Shown here: positions 12,640 through 24,353 of the stretch, in pieces
How positions within the stretch are numbered: position 1 is the first letter of the stretch
Layout of the letters: each line of letters opens with the position of its first letter
DNA from: Theropithecus gelada
Taxonomy: Eukaryota; Chordata; Mammalia; Primates; Cercopithecidae
Reading direction: 5' to 3'
Assembly (NCBI RefSeq): GCF_003255815.1
Contig: NC_037689.1
Location: 26,825,527-26,889,526 of the forward strand
Length of the DNA: 64,000 bases
Notes under the pieces: model-generated
What the model saw: only the letters and a program-made list of their open reading frames with translations
What the model was told of the DNA's origin: nothing
The model's database searches: none
Translations under genes and position numbers: made by a program

Positions 12640-12810
12640 ATCTATTCATTTCTTAGCATAATTGCTAGCGTTCATCATCTGTCTCCAATGTCTAGAACAG
12701 CTATTTGAGGGGAGCAGGGATCTTGGTATCTTTTGTTTACTGGGGTTTCTGAGGCACCTAGAACACTGTTCAATAAAGCAGTATTTATCATCAATAAATA
12801 ATAATCATTG
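12640..12810 (+). mobile_element. Probable L2 LINE 3' end
   Basis: Characteristic order GGAGCAGGGATCTTGGTATC, then CACCTAGAACACTG, then TTCAATAAAGCAGTATTTAT, as in L2 3' ends. Highly diverged. Confidence 0.55.
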
Positions 12811-14082
12811 AATTGATAAATTATAAAATTTTCCAAGAATGCACTTGTGAGTAAAGTAGGACATAAAGAGTATTTCAATCCACTCTACCAATATTAAATT
12901 CAGTGAATTGGAGACATAAACATGTTGAATGGAATATCAGCCTGACTCTAGATATTTCTCATTTTTTTTCATCTGCAATACACTGTGTGTTAAAATGTGC
13001 TAATTTTTGTATACTTTTCACCTAGTGGTTTATGTTATTTCAATTACTTGTTTAATAATAATGCATGTGGGATTTCCATTTGTATTGCTAAATTAAATTT
13101 CAGTTCATTCATTATCATAAATAGATCAGTGGCCGCTGGTCTAAATAAATTGTGTCATGATTCCCTATGTACAAGAAGCATTGATCTAGTTTTTGGATAT
13201 TTAGAGTGGTGGCCAACATCATGGATTTGGGGATAACCGAGTCTTGCGTTTTCTAATAAAATGGATATTTTGGTGTAAGCAGAAAAAACATATCTGAAGA
13301 GCAAAATTGATTACAATGCACATAATATGTTGATATATAGCATAGCATAACATAATTTTATATACATTAGACCTTATTTCTATCTTATTATTAGATTTGT
13401 TTTCAAATGTTTTAGCAATCCCCCAAATAAAATTTATACCTAGACTTTAAAAAAAAAAAAAAAAAACTCTTCTATAACACTGTTTTCCAAGGAGGATTTA
13501 TTTAGTAAGTCACGAACTATATAAGAAGTGTCTAAGAAAACTCAGCAGTACTAAATAATTTAAGAACTGTAAAATCATTATCCCACCTCAGATACTTCTA
13601 GATAAATGTGTTATGGGGTTTTTACTCTTTAAAGTTATTTTATTTATTTTATTTTTAGTGTTGCCATCCTTTGTGTGTCATCACAGTTATTTACTCTGAC
13701 ATATACGGTAGTGTACCACTTTTGCTTGTCTAATAATTGCATTGTTACACACAATACACCAACATTCCATATTATACTTACAATAGTAGAAATTAAACTG
13801 TAGCATTTTAAATAATGCTGCTTGGTGGTTCCTTGAGTGAAGACACCATGGCTTATTTAACAGATTCTTTCTTAAAACCCATGTATGCCTAGTGTTCCAT
13901 TATTGGAACACTAAGCATGTGGGAGTTATTTACATCCTACTGCTCAAGGTCATCGCCAAGGTCTGATTGCAAAAATTCAAAAAATTGCAACCTCAGGCAT
14001 AAATGGATTAATAGACATTGACTTTGCTCTTAAGCTACTTTGCCCTCAGGCTCATGGTTGATTTTATAGCAATATATCATAC
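12811..14082. other. Unassigned
   Basis: No gene recognised. A 19-base A run lies at 13448-13466 and a short near-palindrome at 13885-13918. The open frame at 12997-13236 has no recognisable domain. Confidence 0.5.
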
Positions 14083-14265
14083 TGTAATCCTGAGTAGCTG
14101 GGATTACAGGCATAGGCCACAGTGCCCAGCTAATTTTGTATTTTTAGTAGAGACAGGGTTTCACCATGTTGGCCCGGCTGGTCTTGAACTCCTGACCTCA
14201 AGTGATCTGCCCGCTTTGGCCTCCCAAAGTGCTGGAATTAAGGGCATGAGCCACCACGCCTGGCC
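14083..14265 (-). mobile_element. Truncated Alu (left part only)
   Basis: Minus-strand Alu beginning at the TGAGTAGCTGGGATTACAGG block and running to CCACGCCTGGCC. The right-arm 3' portion is missing. Confidence 0.9.
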
Positions 14266-15688
14266 TGTTAGTTGCAATTTTATAAGGCTGTTAAAAGGAT
14301 TTAAATAAATAATTATTGTAAGGGCTAAGTGGATTACACAGCAGATTTTAAAGATTCAAAACATCAACTATAACATTATTATTATTATATTGCTAATCTT
14401 TAAACCATGTATGTATATCTCAATTTCTTAACTTTTGGAGACCATACTTTTTAACTTGTTGCTATGAAGATGTAGCCATCAACACATTCACTATTTTCAT
14501 AGCTCCCTTTAATCCCCTCCCTCTGTTAGTATTTTTATATTGTTGGGAAAGATATCATTTATACTCTCTGTATATCTATAATTATTTTAGTTCTCTTCAT
14601 AGCTGAGAGAAAACATTCTGGTTTTCTTTCACACTCCATTAGTTAAACTCTCCCTGAATTGTTCAAAGCAGTTGAAAAATTTTACATTATATGTAATCTA
14701 AGGTACTTTGAAAAATAGCATTCTTTTAGATAATATTTGCTATAGGTCAGAGATCTGTCTAAATACCCAGTAAGCTTAAGATCCATGCTTTGATATCCTA
14801 TTACATAAGAAGTTGTTCAAGAAGATTTTTTGGTGGGCAAGGATCTGAGGAGGATACTAAAAAATGTCCAGAAGATTCAGTCATGTAAATGTGTCTAGTC
14901 ATCATTTAACCAAAACTCCCAGGCACTATTTTGTAAAGTCCCTTCACAGATAGCCGAAATGAAATTCTCTCTATTTCGGTTCTCCAAGTGGGGATTTTGA
15001 TATTTGTACAGGTGCATATTCTGCAGCTATCCAAGGACCACAAGTGTTCAGTTACCTGAGGATGAAATCTATTCAACTATGGTTGAGCTGGGCTGTGAGA
15101 AATGTTTCTACCCAAAGAATGTTTTTTAATTTAGTGACCAATCAATAGGTGAAAATTCACTTCTATATGTTTCTTCCTTGGATATACATCCTTCTTAATG
15201 CAATTAGAATTTAACCACCCAAGCCAATGATTATGTTATCATTTTATCTTCAAAATTTGTATCTTCCAAACTTGTTCTGTTGCCCCTCATCCCTTTTCGT
15301 CTGGGTATTTTTGTTTCTTATAAGTGAAATTAATTTCCATTAAAGCAGTTCCCAAGAAGACATCCTCATAAGAAGAAACAAATTTTCCTCTATTTTTCTA
15401 TTTTGTATTCACTTTCGTACAAAAAAGTATCTGGAATATAGTTAGAAAAATACGGTAATTTGCACTTATACTTTTGCTTGATTGTTGAATTTTCAAATAT
15501 TTATCTGTTCTATAAAATGTAGAGTGTTTCTATAGACCTTGCAGGTCCTATACAGCAATGGAGTGGTGAACTCATGCATTTTCTAGCTTATTATCAGAAG
15601 AATATGCTATGTCTGCTCGTTTTTCCAGACTCTAATGCCTTTGGATCTCTGGTAATACTCAATGACTTCTATTCATACAAACATCTCT
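14266..15688. other. Unassigned
   Basis: No repeat family or gene recognised. Confidence 0.5.
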
Positions 15689-16284
15689 TATTTTTTTTCT
15701 CTTCTTCCTTCCCTCCTTCCTTCCTTTCTTCTTTCCTTCCTTCCTCTCCTCTTCCTCCCTCTCTCCCTCCTTTCCTTCTTCCCTTCCTTCCTCTCTTCCT
15801 CCCTTCCTCCCTCTCTTCCTCCCTTTTTTCCTTCCTTCTTCCTCTCTCCCTACCTCTCTCCCTCTCTCCATCTTTCTTTCCTTTCTTCCTCCCTCCCTTG
15901 CTCCCTTTTCTTCTTCTCTCTCTTCTTCTTTCCTTTCTTTCTTTTTTTTTTTGAGACGGAGTCTCGCTCTGTTGCCCCGGCTGGAGTGCAGTGGCCCTTC
16001 CTTCCTTTGTTTCTTCCTTCCTTCCTTCCTTCCTTCCTTCTTTCCTTCTTCTGTGTCCCTCCCTTCTTTTCTCCTTTTCTTCCTCCTTCGTCCCTTCCTC
16101 CTTTTCTCCCTCCCTCCCCTCCCTCCCTTCCTTCTTCCTTTCCCTACTTCTTTCCTCCTTTCTCTCTCTTTCCTTCATTTCTCCCTTCCTTGCTTCCCTC
16201 CTTCCTTCCTTCCTTCCTTCCTTCCTTCCTTCCTTCCTTCCTTCCTTGTCTCTCTGTCTGTCTCTCTATCTCTCTCTCTGTCAT
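15689..16284 (+). repeat. Long pyrimidine tract, (TTCC)n/(CTTT)n/(CCCT)n
   Basis: Nearly pure C/T on the plus strand, irregular in its first half and regular TTCC at 16196-16247, then TCTG/TCTC units. A 45-50 base Alu stub interrupts it at 15945-15993. Serine/leucine/proline-rich frames on the plus strand and lysine/glutamate-rich frames on the minus strand are artefacts. Confidence 0.97.
15945..15993 (-). mobile_element. Alu 3'-end stub in the pyrimidine tract
   Basis: A poly-T run, then GAGACGGAGTCTCGCTCTGT and the start of the CAGGCTGGAGTGCAGTGG block, after which TTCC units resume. Only the last roughly 45 bases of an Alu and its tail are present. Confidence 0.9.
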
Positions 16285-16528
16285 TTAATCCCCCTCTCAT
16301 TTCTCCAAGATTAAAACACTACTGTGGATTTTTTAAAATGTCACTTTAGATGTCTCCTCAGTGTTCTCTATTCCTTTGAATACTGGGAAAAACATTTGAC
16401 ATAATATCCATCCATTAGACCAATAGGGTTATGGTTCTCCTGGTGACCTGCTAAATATCACTGGCTCAAGCACTTTCCAAATGTATCATTTTTTGTTTTG
16501 ACAGAGATGAATTATTGCCTGAACATGC

Positions 16529-16818
16529 ATTTTTTTTCCAGAGTCTTGCTCTGTCATCTAGGCTGGAGTGCAGTGGCGCAATCTCGGCTCACTGCAACCT
16601 CTGCCTCCTGTGCTAAAGCAATTCTCCTGCCTCAGCCTCCCGAGTAGCTGGGATTACAGGCTTGCACCACCACACCTGGCTAATTTTTGTATTTTTAGTA
16701 GAGATGGGGTTTTACCTTGTTGGCCAGGCTGGTCTTGAACTCGCGACCTCAGGCGATCCACCCACCTCAGCCTCCCAAAGTGCTGGGATTGCAGGCATGA
16801 GCCACTGCACCCTGCCTG
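16529..16818 (-). mobile_element. AluS-like SINE
   Basis: Nearly complete minus-strand Alu with a short T run at its start. Confidence 0.94.
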
Positions 16819-18607
16819 GATTTGCAACATCTTTTGACTAGCCTATGAAACTGGACCTAGTTTTCTTTTTGTCCCCTTCTCTAAGAATAGTGATTCTTTC
16901 CACAACTCTGACCATTTCTGAGTATCTCTCTCTCTCTCTCTCTTTTTTTTTCTTTAGCACTCAGCTACATGGGCGCTAAAGGCAGATTTGCTTGCTTCAT
17001 TTCATTGGCATTCTTGAGTGTCAATATTAAAGACACTTGAAGAGAACCATCATCAGAGGCAGAAGGAAAAGCAAACATTGAACATATGTCTGATCTGCTG
17101 GGTCTGATGATTTCCACTTTGCACCATTTCTATGAGCATCAACACGCTGAAGAGTTTCACATTGTCAAGCCCAAGCCTTCTCCTGTTAAAGCCGATGTAC
17201 TTGTTCGGCCGAAGTCCCAGTGGCAGAGAGGAGCATGTGTCACGTGCATGCCAAGAAACCCATACAACCATCCCCAGGTTGCATTTCCAAAGCAGCTTCA
17301 CATGCCCCTTGTAGAAGGTCACAATTTCTTATTTGACAAGATCACATAAACTCCCAGTTCAACTGCAGGAGTGACTTTGTTTCCCACAAAATGGCCGGTG
17401 TTTGGCAGTGGTGCTACATCCCGATCTTCTCTCGGCACTTGAAGCCAGCTCTCTCTAACCCTGCAGTCATTGGCATCTGCAATACATCAACTCACTTTCG
17501 ATGGCTGGCCAGCTCCAGTGTGAGTTAGCACAGTAATTCACCATTGATGAAAAACTTTCAATGTTGAAGTTTTGATGAGGAAAGTCCTCCAAGAACAAAT
17601 CTGCCTCAACTAGACATCTTGATATGTGTCTCTAAAATACACCTCTCTCTTAAAAAAATGAAAGTCCATCTACCTGTGTTCTCACATACCCCTTTTTTGA
17701 ACAGTACTACTCATTACGTCCTCACTTCAAACTTTTAAAAATAGGTATTTATATAGATTTTCTCAAATTACACCTTAAGCTCCTTCCTACTTTAGGTCAT
17801 CCTTTATGCTTATAACTTAGTACATACAAAATATCCAAGACATTTCTGCTCTAATTTGGGCAAACTTCCTTCTAGTTCACTCAGAAAATATTTTCTTACA
17901 TCACTCCACCAAAGTATTTTGCAACATAAGTGGCCATGGTAGTCATTGAATAAGTCTTAAATGAATCATCTAAAGAGGGTGAATGTATTCAAATATATAC
18001 TGGTAATAAGCAAGTAAGAGGATTTCACAGCTTCTGTACTTCTGATTCACATAATGCTTTATACAGACATAATAGCTGCTTTCTACCTTTTTCTGTCATG
18101 CATTTCCTATTCACTTTCTTGGCTTATGAAGTCATTGACCCTTGCCTGTTACGATAAATCACACTTCCTGTATGAAATAAATATCTGGATTTGGAAATAA
18201 CTACAAATCTGCATGCATGCATTGCATGGGGTGAAGATTTTTCCCTTTCTATTTTATTTTTCAGGAATGAACTTGTAAGGAGCTTTGGAGAAGAGTTTTG
18301 AGGTTGGTTCTCACTAATTGAGTTCAGAGGATAGTTATATTTGTGACTCCGGGGAATGCTACCAAAAACCAATAGTGGAAGAGTCTTCTAAAATCAGATT
18401 AATGTGACAACCTCCCTCTGTCATCATCTCTTTAAACAGTCACCTCAGGCTTGCCCAATGAGCTTAGGAAAAATAAAGAAATGGTTTTAGAATTGTGGAT
18501 TATTGCATGGTAAATAATACAGACTTTCCCTTGGCAGAACTAAGAACAGTTTTCTCTGCTGTATCTGCAATGGTGACCCAGTGTGAGCCTCTAATTTAGG
18601 AGCAGAC
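16819..18607. other. Unassigned, with a GC-richer block at 16960-17560
   Basis: A short TC run lies at 16926-16944. The block around 17050-17560 has fewer A/T runs and retains CpGs, and carries an 87-codon open frame (17086-17349) with no domain I recognise. The rest is AT-rich and unassigned. No evidence of splicing or a processed-gene tail was seen. Confidence 0.5.
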
Positions 18608-18968
18608 TGTATTAGTTCATTTTCTTGCTGCTGATAAAGACATACCTGAGACTGAGTAATTTATCAAGAAAAAGAGGTTTAATGGACTCACAGTTCCACG
18701 TGGCTGGGGAGGCCCCACAATCATGGCAGAAGGCAAAAGGCACATCTTACATGGTGGCAGACAAAAGAGAATGAGAGCCAAGTGAAAGGGGAAACCATTT
18801 ATAAAACCGTCAGATCTCATGAGGCTTATTCACTACCAGGAGAACAGTATGGAGGAAATTGCCCCCATGATTCAATTACCTTCCACCAGGTTCCTCCCAC
18901 AGCACGTGGGAATTATGGGAGCTACAATTCAAGATGAGATTTGGGTGGGGACACAGCCAACCTTATCA
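18608..18968 (-). mobile_element. THE1/MST-type solo LTR
   Basis: Minus-strand MaLR LTR, same family as at 9287, with a 5-bp target duplication CAGAC (18603-18607 and 18969-18973). Confidence 0.95.
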
Positions 18969-18973
18969 CAGAC

Positions 18974-19689
18974 ACAGGGGGACCAGGTGTTCACCTGGTG
19001 GAAAGTATAGTTTATGAGATCCATTCTGTCAGAGATGAAACGAGTATTTTTCCATTTCTGCAGCAGATATTTATTCAAAACTTCTATTTGCCTCTCTCTG
19101 CTCTCATTCCTGTGATTTCAATTTCATCTGTGCCTATTCTCCATTCTATTGTCCCACATATATTTTTTTTTCTGATGAAGGAAATTATGTTATAGTGAAA
19201 TAAGATAGCATCTTGATGCCTGAAATTTGCAGCTTTTACCATCACTCTGTCATCCCAAAGATGCTGGCCTTATGGAATGCTGAAAGAGTCCTCTGTGGAT
19301 TCCAAGGTAAAGCCATCAGGGAGAAAGTATCTTTCAAATCTGTGCCGATTTCTCATAGAATGCTACATAGAATCCAGATGCTGTTCTTCTCACATGATCC
19401 TCACATGTTTATTAATCAAACATGAGTAAGTAGAGGCCGTGTCTACTACTAGATGACCCACTTGCAGATTTTTGCTTCATCATGCTGTGTTTCTCAGTTC
19501 TGCATTCTTAGAAATATCATTATCCAAACTAGAAATGCTTCACTGTGAGATCCTACAGAGATCCATGGATCTACAAAGAAATATTGCCTGTTTTATCACC
19601 CCGCAGATCATCAGAAAAATAATTATAACAAATTAAAATCCAGTGAAATAACAACAGAAGTGAGCTCATATACTTATGAAAATATAAAC
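18974..19689. other. Unassigned
   Basis: No repeat or gene recognised; short open frames overlap the LTR edge and are not supported. Confidence 0.5.
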
Positions 19690-20215
19690 ACATAAATGGT
19701 CACTGCATCATTATTCACATTAGCCAAAAACTAGAAAAAGCTCAAATGTCCGTCAACAAGGGAGCACAAATAAATGTTTAATGAATTCATAAAATTGAGT
19801 ACAAGCAGTGAGAATAAATGAATATTAGAATGAAGGGACTCAAACAACTTACAATAACATGGACAAATGTCAAAAACATAATGCTGAATGAAATTAGCCA
19901 GGTATAAAAGATACCTTCTACAGGGTTTTATTCACACAATATTCAAAACAGACAAAACACATTTATGATGGTAGGTATCAGAAGTGTTGTTACCATGGGG
20001 AAGTTACTGGAAGAGGAAGGAAGAAGGTTTCTCAGGTGGTGGTAGTGTTCTGTTTCTTGATTTCTCATAATTTTGTTTTATAGGAAAAGATTGTGTTTTC
20101 AAAGAAAAAGTGTGGGCACTTTTCCTTTGTGAAAAATTTATTGCATGATACCCTTAGGATTTGTGCACACTTTCCTGTAATTATGCTATACTTTAATTTA
20201 AAAGTTATCTTAAAA
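19690..20215 (+). mobile_element. Old L1 (L1M-type) 3' end
   Basis: ORF2 C-terminal remnants (TTATTCACATTAGCCAAAAA, then AATGTCCGTCAACAA) followed by 3' UTR-like sequence with the CATAATGCTGAATGAAATTAGCCAG block. Strongly diverged with stops throughout. Confidence 0.75.
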
Positions 20216-20289
20216 AATTAAGTATGAAAAAGAAATATATGAAGTGTAGCAACCTACAGCTCTCAACTAGCTTACTTAGAGTAGCTACA

Positions 20290-20646
20290 TGTATTAGTCT
20301 GTTCTTATGCTGCTTATAAAGACACACCAGAGAGACTGGGCAATTTATAAAGAAATATGTTTAATGGACTCACAGTTCCACATGGCTGGAGAGGCCTCAC
20401 AATCACAGTGGAAGGTGAATGAGGAGCAAAGGCATGTCTTACGTGGTGGCAAGCAAGACAGCATGTGCAGGAGAACTCCCATTTATAAAACCATCAGATC
20501 TTGTGTGACTTATTCACTACCACAAGAACAGTAAGGGGGAAACTGCACCCATGATTCATTTATCTCCACCCTGCCCCACCCTTAACACATGGAAATTATT
20601 ACAATTCAAAGTGAGATTTGGGTGGGGACGTAGCCACCCCATATTA
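20290..20646 (-). mobile_element. THE1/MST-type solo LTR
   Basis: Third minus-strand MaLR LTR, with target duplication CTACA (20285-20289 and 20647-20651). Confidence 0.94.
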
Positions 20647-20651
20647 CTACA

Positions 20652-21097
20652 ACAGACACGTGATTCTTGCGTGGAATTGAAGATGTTCCCTAACACAACC
20701 AGATTGTATTCCCATTATAATTGCATATCCTTATTAAACACTGTCAGCAACTTCATGAGGAGTGGAATGAGACTCCTATCATTGTGGGCTTGGTAGACGT
20801 GCCAGTCTCATTTTCTGAGACTTTGGAAGCTGGGTTCCATTCTAGACCTTGTATCTGGACTACAAGTGCAGTTCAAGCCTCATGTCTCTGAAACTCCATA
20901 AAAGCCTGGCCCATGGTGCAATAGTCTGCACCTACTTTTTTTCCTGCCTCTACCAGGGAACCCCTAAACTCAAGTTTTTGTCTTTCTGTGAAGCACTCCT
21001 AATTCTTGTTATCAAAAACACCCAGCTTGGATCATCTCTGCTTCCTTCCAGACAAAATCCAGCTGTATTGAGGCTTCATCTACACCAATATGATTGC
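20652..21097. other. Unassigned
   Basis: No repeat or gene recognised; a 112-codon open frame (20849-21187) runs out of it into transposon sequence and has no domain. Confidence 0.5.
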
Positions 21098-22113
21098 ATT
21101 ACAGTTGACCCTTTGGAAACTCAGGGGTTAGGAGGGCCGACAGACAAAAATCTGTATATAGCTTTTGGTTTATTTTTAAATTTTTGATACAGGGGATACA
21201 TATGATTATTGGCTACATGGATATATTATGTATATTGGGGTTTGGGCTTCTATTGAATCTGCCACCCAAATAGTGAACACAGTACCCAATGGATAGTTTT
21301 TCATCCCTTGTCCCACTCCCTCACTCTCACTTTTTGGAATCCTCAGGGTCTATTGTTTCCATCTTTACGTCCACATGTACCCATTTTTTAAGTTCCCATT
21401 TGTAAGTGAGAATGTGCAGTGAAAATGTGCAGTACTTAATTTTCTGTTTCCTCATTAACTCACTTAGAATAACGATCTCCAGTTGCATCCATGATGCCAT
21501 AAAAGGTATGATTTCATCCTTTTAATGGCTGTGTAATATTCCATGGTGTATACGTACCACATTTTCTTTATGCAACCCACTGTTAATGGATCCTGAGGTT
21601 GATTCCATATCTTTGCTATTGTAAGTAGGACTGAAATGAACATGCTAGTGCAGGTGGCTTTTTGATAAAACAATTATTTTTCTTTTGGGTAGTTACCCAG
21701 TTGTTTGATTGCTGGGTCAACTGGTAGTTCTAGAAAATCCATGTAAAATGTTTGTGCCTCCAAAAGTTTATTAATAACCTATTGTTGACTGGAAGCCTTA
21801 CTGATAACTTAAACATCAACTAACATATATTTTGTATGTGATATGCATCATACGCTGTATTCTTACAATGAACTAGAGAAAAGAAAATGTTACTAAGAAA
21901 ATCATAAAGAAGAGAAAATATACTTACTGTTCATTAAGTGGGAGTGGATCATCATAAAGGTTTTCATCTTCATCATCTTCACATTGAGTAGGCTGTGGAG
22001 GAGAAGGAAGAGGAGTTGGTCTAGCTGTCTCAGTGGTGGCAGAGGAGAATGAAAAGCCATGTTTTAAGTGGACCCACACAGTTCAGACCTGTGTTGTCCA
22101 AGGTTCAACTGTG
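21098..22113. mobile_element. MER2-like (Tigger) DNA transposon split by L1
   Basis: The left terminal repeat begins CAGTTGACCCTTTGGAA at about 21099 and the right one ends GTCCAAGGTTCAACTG at about 22111. The left end follows a TA dinucleotide, as expected for Tc1/mariner-type elements. The internal right part (from 21753) shows the family's GTGGATCATCATAAAGG block. It is a non-coding relic. Confidence 0.8.
21166..21752 (-). mobile_element. L1 3' end inserted in the MER2-like element
   Basis: Minus-strand L1 3' UTR and ORF2 C-terminus (for example TAATATTCCATGGTGTATAC). The host's TAGCTTTTG block is separated from its TTTGTGCCTCCAAAAG block by this insertion. Confidence 0.88.
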
Positions 22114-22781
22114 CTGTGGCTCTTCTGATCACAGGAAATGATTGCCTTGTTTTGTTAATGTCTCCGTGATGTTTATGGGTCTCCTCTTTTATTATTTTAT
22201 TTCTTTAAGCAGGAAAAGAACATTCCAGAGTAAACTACTGCATCCTCTTGATGGAGTTTTACTCCTAAGTCCTGTTTGAGGTTTTTGTCCAAGCACTTTT
22301 GATTCATATGGACCTCATGCTGTGTTCATTAAGAGTATACCTAGGTATTTTATAAATGCCACCATGCCAGATGGGCACAGTGTCTGATTTATTTCTTCCT
22401 TATGGAAAGTGACAGTATTATGTTAAATCATTGCCAAGTGGAAACTTATGGTGTAGACAGTCATATCAATTATTTTTAAAATGTAAAAAGGAACATCAGC
22501 CCATATTATAAATGGAAAAAGAAAGGAAAAATAAGAGAAAAATATTTCTTACAGACGTATTCAGAATATCACATAATACCCTTTTTTCCCATTTAAATAA
22601 TTTAAAGTGTTTATATTATTTTTAAAGAAAAAAATTAGCTTGTTCTTCATTCAGACAATTATGATATTTAAGATTTACTGTTTGGTAAATTAGCAATTTG
22701 TTATTAACTGGTTGATCTACGTGAACCCATTTTCCTAAGGGCATCGCTGCTATGACTACCTTGTTTCTAACAGAAAGTTTT

Positions 22782-22796
22782 TGGTCATGGTGACCA
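22782..22796. promoter_or_regulatory. Estrogen-response-element-like palindrome
   Basis: GGTCA and its inverse TGACC are separated by three bases (TGG), the arrangement of a canonical steroid receptor IR3 site; the flanking T/A pair also matches. Chance occurrence in 64 kb is possible. Confidence 0.35.
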
Positions 22797-23094
22797 CGAT
22801 ATAAAGCGTCTTACTAATTTAGTACCAGCATGTCGTGGGTTTGTGTCTGCAAACAAACATCACTAAGCTCCATGAGAGACAGAAAAGAAAAATCCTACAC
22901 AAATAATTAAAATGCTCCACCACACCTTGTATAAAAAGTGTTTAGTTGATGCCAATGTCATGGATCGTTTTCAATCACAAATACATTAGAGTAAACAAAG
23001 TAAACACCCAGTATCAGAATCCTATAATTAAGGAAGCTCTTTCCCTAGTGTCTTAAAAAAAGAAAAAATAAACATAAGGAAAAAAAGAGAAACA

Positions 23095-23178
23095 ATTGCT
23101 TTTGTAAAATAAATACACTGGATGACCTGCAATTCATCGCTTAAATTTTGAAATCTGGTAGCGAAAAGACAATGTAGC
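23095..23178 (+). repeat. Diverged repeat, copy 1
   Basis: Aligns collinearly by eye with 24884-24966 (shared blocks CTTTTGTAAAAT, GGAT.AC.TGCAA, CTTAAA.TTTGAAAT, TGGTAGC). About three quarters or more of bases match. No family recognised. Confidence 0.7.
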
Positions 23179-23205
23179 AGCTAAAAGGAGATGATAAATA
23201 CAAGT

Positions 23206-23213
23206 ATTTGCAT
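23206..23213 (+). promoter_or_regulatory. Octamer (POU/OCT) motif
   Basis: Exact ATTTGCAT, 38 bases upstream of the 18-bp palindrome. A single 8-mer is weak evidence alone. Confidence 0.25.
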
Positions 23214-23250
23214 AATGAAAATGTTTATTTCTTATTTAAAAGAGTATAAT

Positions 23251-23268
23251 GTGTTTCCATGGAAACAC
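23251..23268. promoter_or_regulatory. RFX-like 18-bp perfect palindrome
   Basis: GTGTTTCCATGGAAACAC is fully self-complementary and resembles the RFX X-box consensus (GTTGCCATGGCAAC) with both half-sites changed at one symmetric position. Confidence 0.35.
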
Positions 23269-23827
23269 TAATGTTCTCATTCAACTGCACCAGGGAGACA
23301 AATTTTATTTGCGTCATTTTATCTTTACTAGTTTTTCTTTTTCTTTTTTCCTGAATGCCTTCCAATTCAGTCAAGGGTTGCCAGAATTTAAAACTTTTTG
23401 ATTTCCAAATTATCTCAATTGTTAACCTGATGAAATTTTACCTGCGGTTTTGACATCCCGGAATATGGCATCAAGAGCGCAGCATGATAAAGTAATGCAA
23501 ATTTTTAGTGACAAAATTGAAACCTTTACAATCTAAATACACACAAAATAAGATTTTTTTTGAAAAAATATGGAAATAGCTTATCTAAAGGTAAATTGAA
23601 CTGAAGCTTATTTAGTGACATTCAGATGATCAAGTTTACTAATACTTTAAATTGCTACTATTCGCAGTTTGTTATTTATCCCTCATACTATTCAGGTACT
23701 TTTATTTGTTTTCAATATTATAAATATTTATTTCAAGCAAATGAATAAGGGTCCCGGGAAACTGAAGTACTATCTATCGTGGATTTACATCACAGCAAAT
23801 ATCCACAGCCCCCACGCCATGACTGAC

Positions 23828-23880
23828 GCGCTCTCTCTCTGTCTGTCTGTCTGTCTCTCTCTCTCTGTATCTCTCTCTCC
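23828..23880 (+). repeat. (TC)n/(TCTG)n tract
   Basis: Simple pyrimidine/G run adjoining the LTR at 23888. Confidence 0.95.
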
Positions 23881-23887
23881 ATGTTGT

Positions 23888-24353
23888 TGTGAACCCTGAA
23901 AATCTGAGACAAGTCTCAGTTAATTGAGAAAGCTTGTTTTGCCAAGGATGAGGACTCATGCTCGTGATACAGTCTCAGGAGGTCCTGATGACGTGTGCCC
24001 AAGGTGGTCAGAGCACAGTTTGATTGTATACATTTTAGGGACACATGAGACATCAACCAACATATGTAAGATGAACACTGGCTCGCTCTGGAAAGGCGGG
24101 CTAACTCCCAAAGGTGAGACAACTTGAAGTCGGAGGGGGCTTCCAGGTCATAGGTAGGTAAGAGACAAATATTTGCATTCTTTTGTGTTTCTGACTAGCC
24201 TATCCAAAGGAGGCAATCACATATGCATTTATCTCAGTGAGCAGAGGGGTGACTTTGAATAGAATGGGAGGCAGGTTTGCCCTAAGCAGTTCCCAGCTGG
24301 ACTTTTCCCTTTAGCTTAGTCATTTTAAGGCCCCAAGATATTTTCCTATCACA
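23888..24353 (-). mobile_element. ERV1-like solo LTR
   Basis: Starts TGTGAACCCTGAAAATCTGA and ends CCAAGATATTTTCCTATCAC on the plus strand, so it reads on the minus strand with TG..CA ends. It is the same family as 34871-35279 (shared blocks include the reverse of CTCATGTCTCCCTAAAATG and GACCACCTTGGGCA). No internal viral sequence adjoins it. Subfamily not assigned. Confidence 0.85.

Larger units (their letters stand above)
22114..23887. other. Stretch without recognised interspersed repeats; candidate regulatory DNA
   Basis: No Alu, L1, LTR or DNA transposon recognised over about 1.7 kb, other than a diverged 84-base duplicate and a terminal TC run. It retains several CpGs and contains an inverted GGTCA pair, an octamer and an 18-bp palindrome. 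Function is inference; no transcript evidence is visible. Confidence 0.4.

Noticed and set aside
12499..12708. 69-codon plus-strand frame rich in Ser/Leu/Pro
   Set aside because: Overlaps a probable L2 3' end and has no domain.
15574..16349. Several overlapping open frames of 100-208 codons on both strands
   Set aside because: They are translations of a TTCC/CTTT array in different frames, giving Ser/Leu/Pro/Phe or Lys/Glu/Arg runs; repeats of 4-base units stay open in any frame when no stop is encoded.
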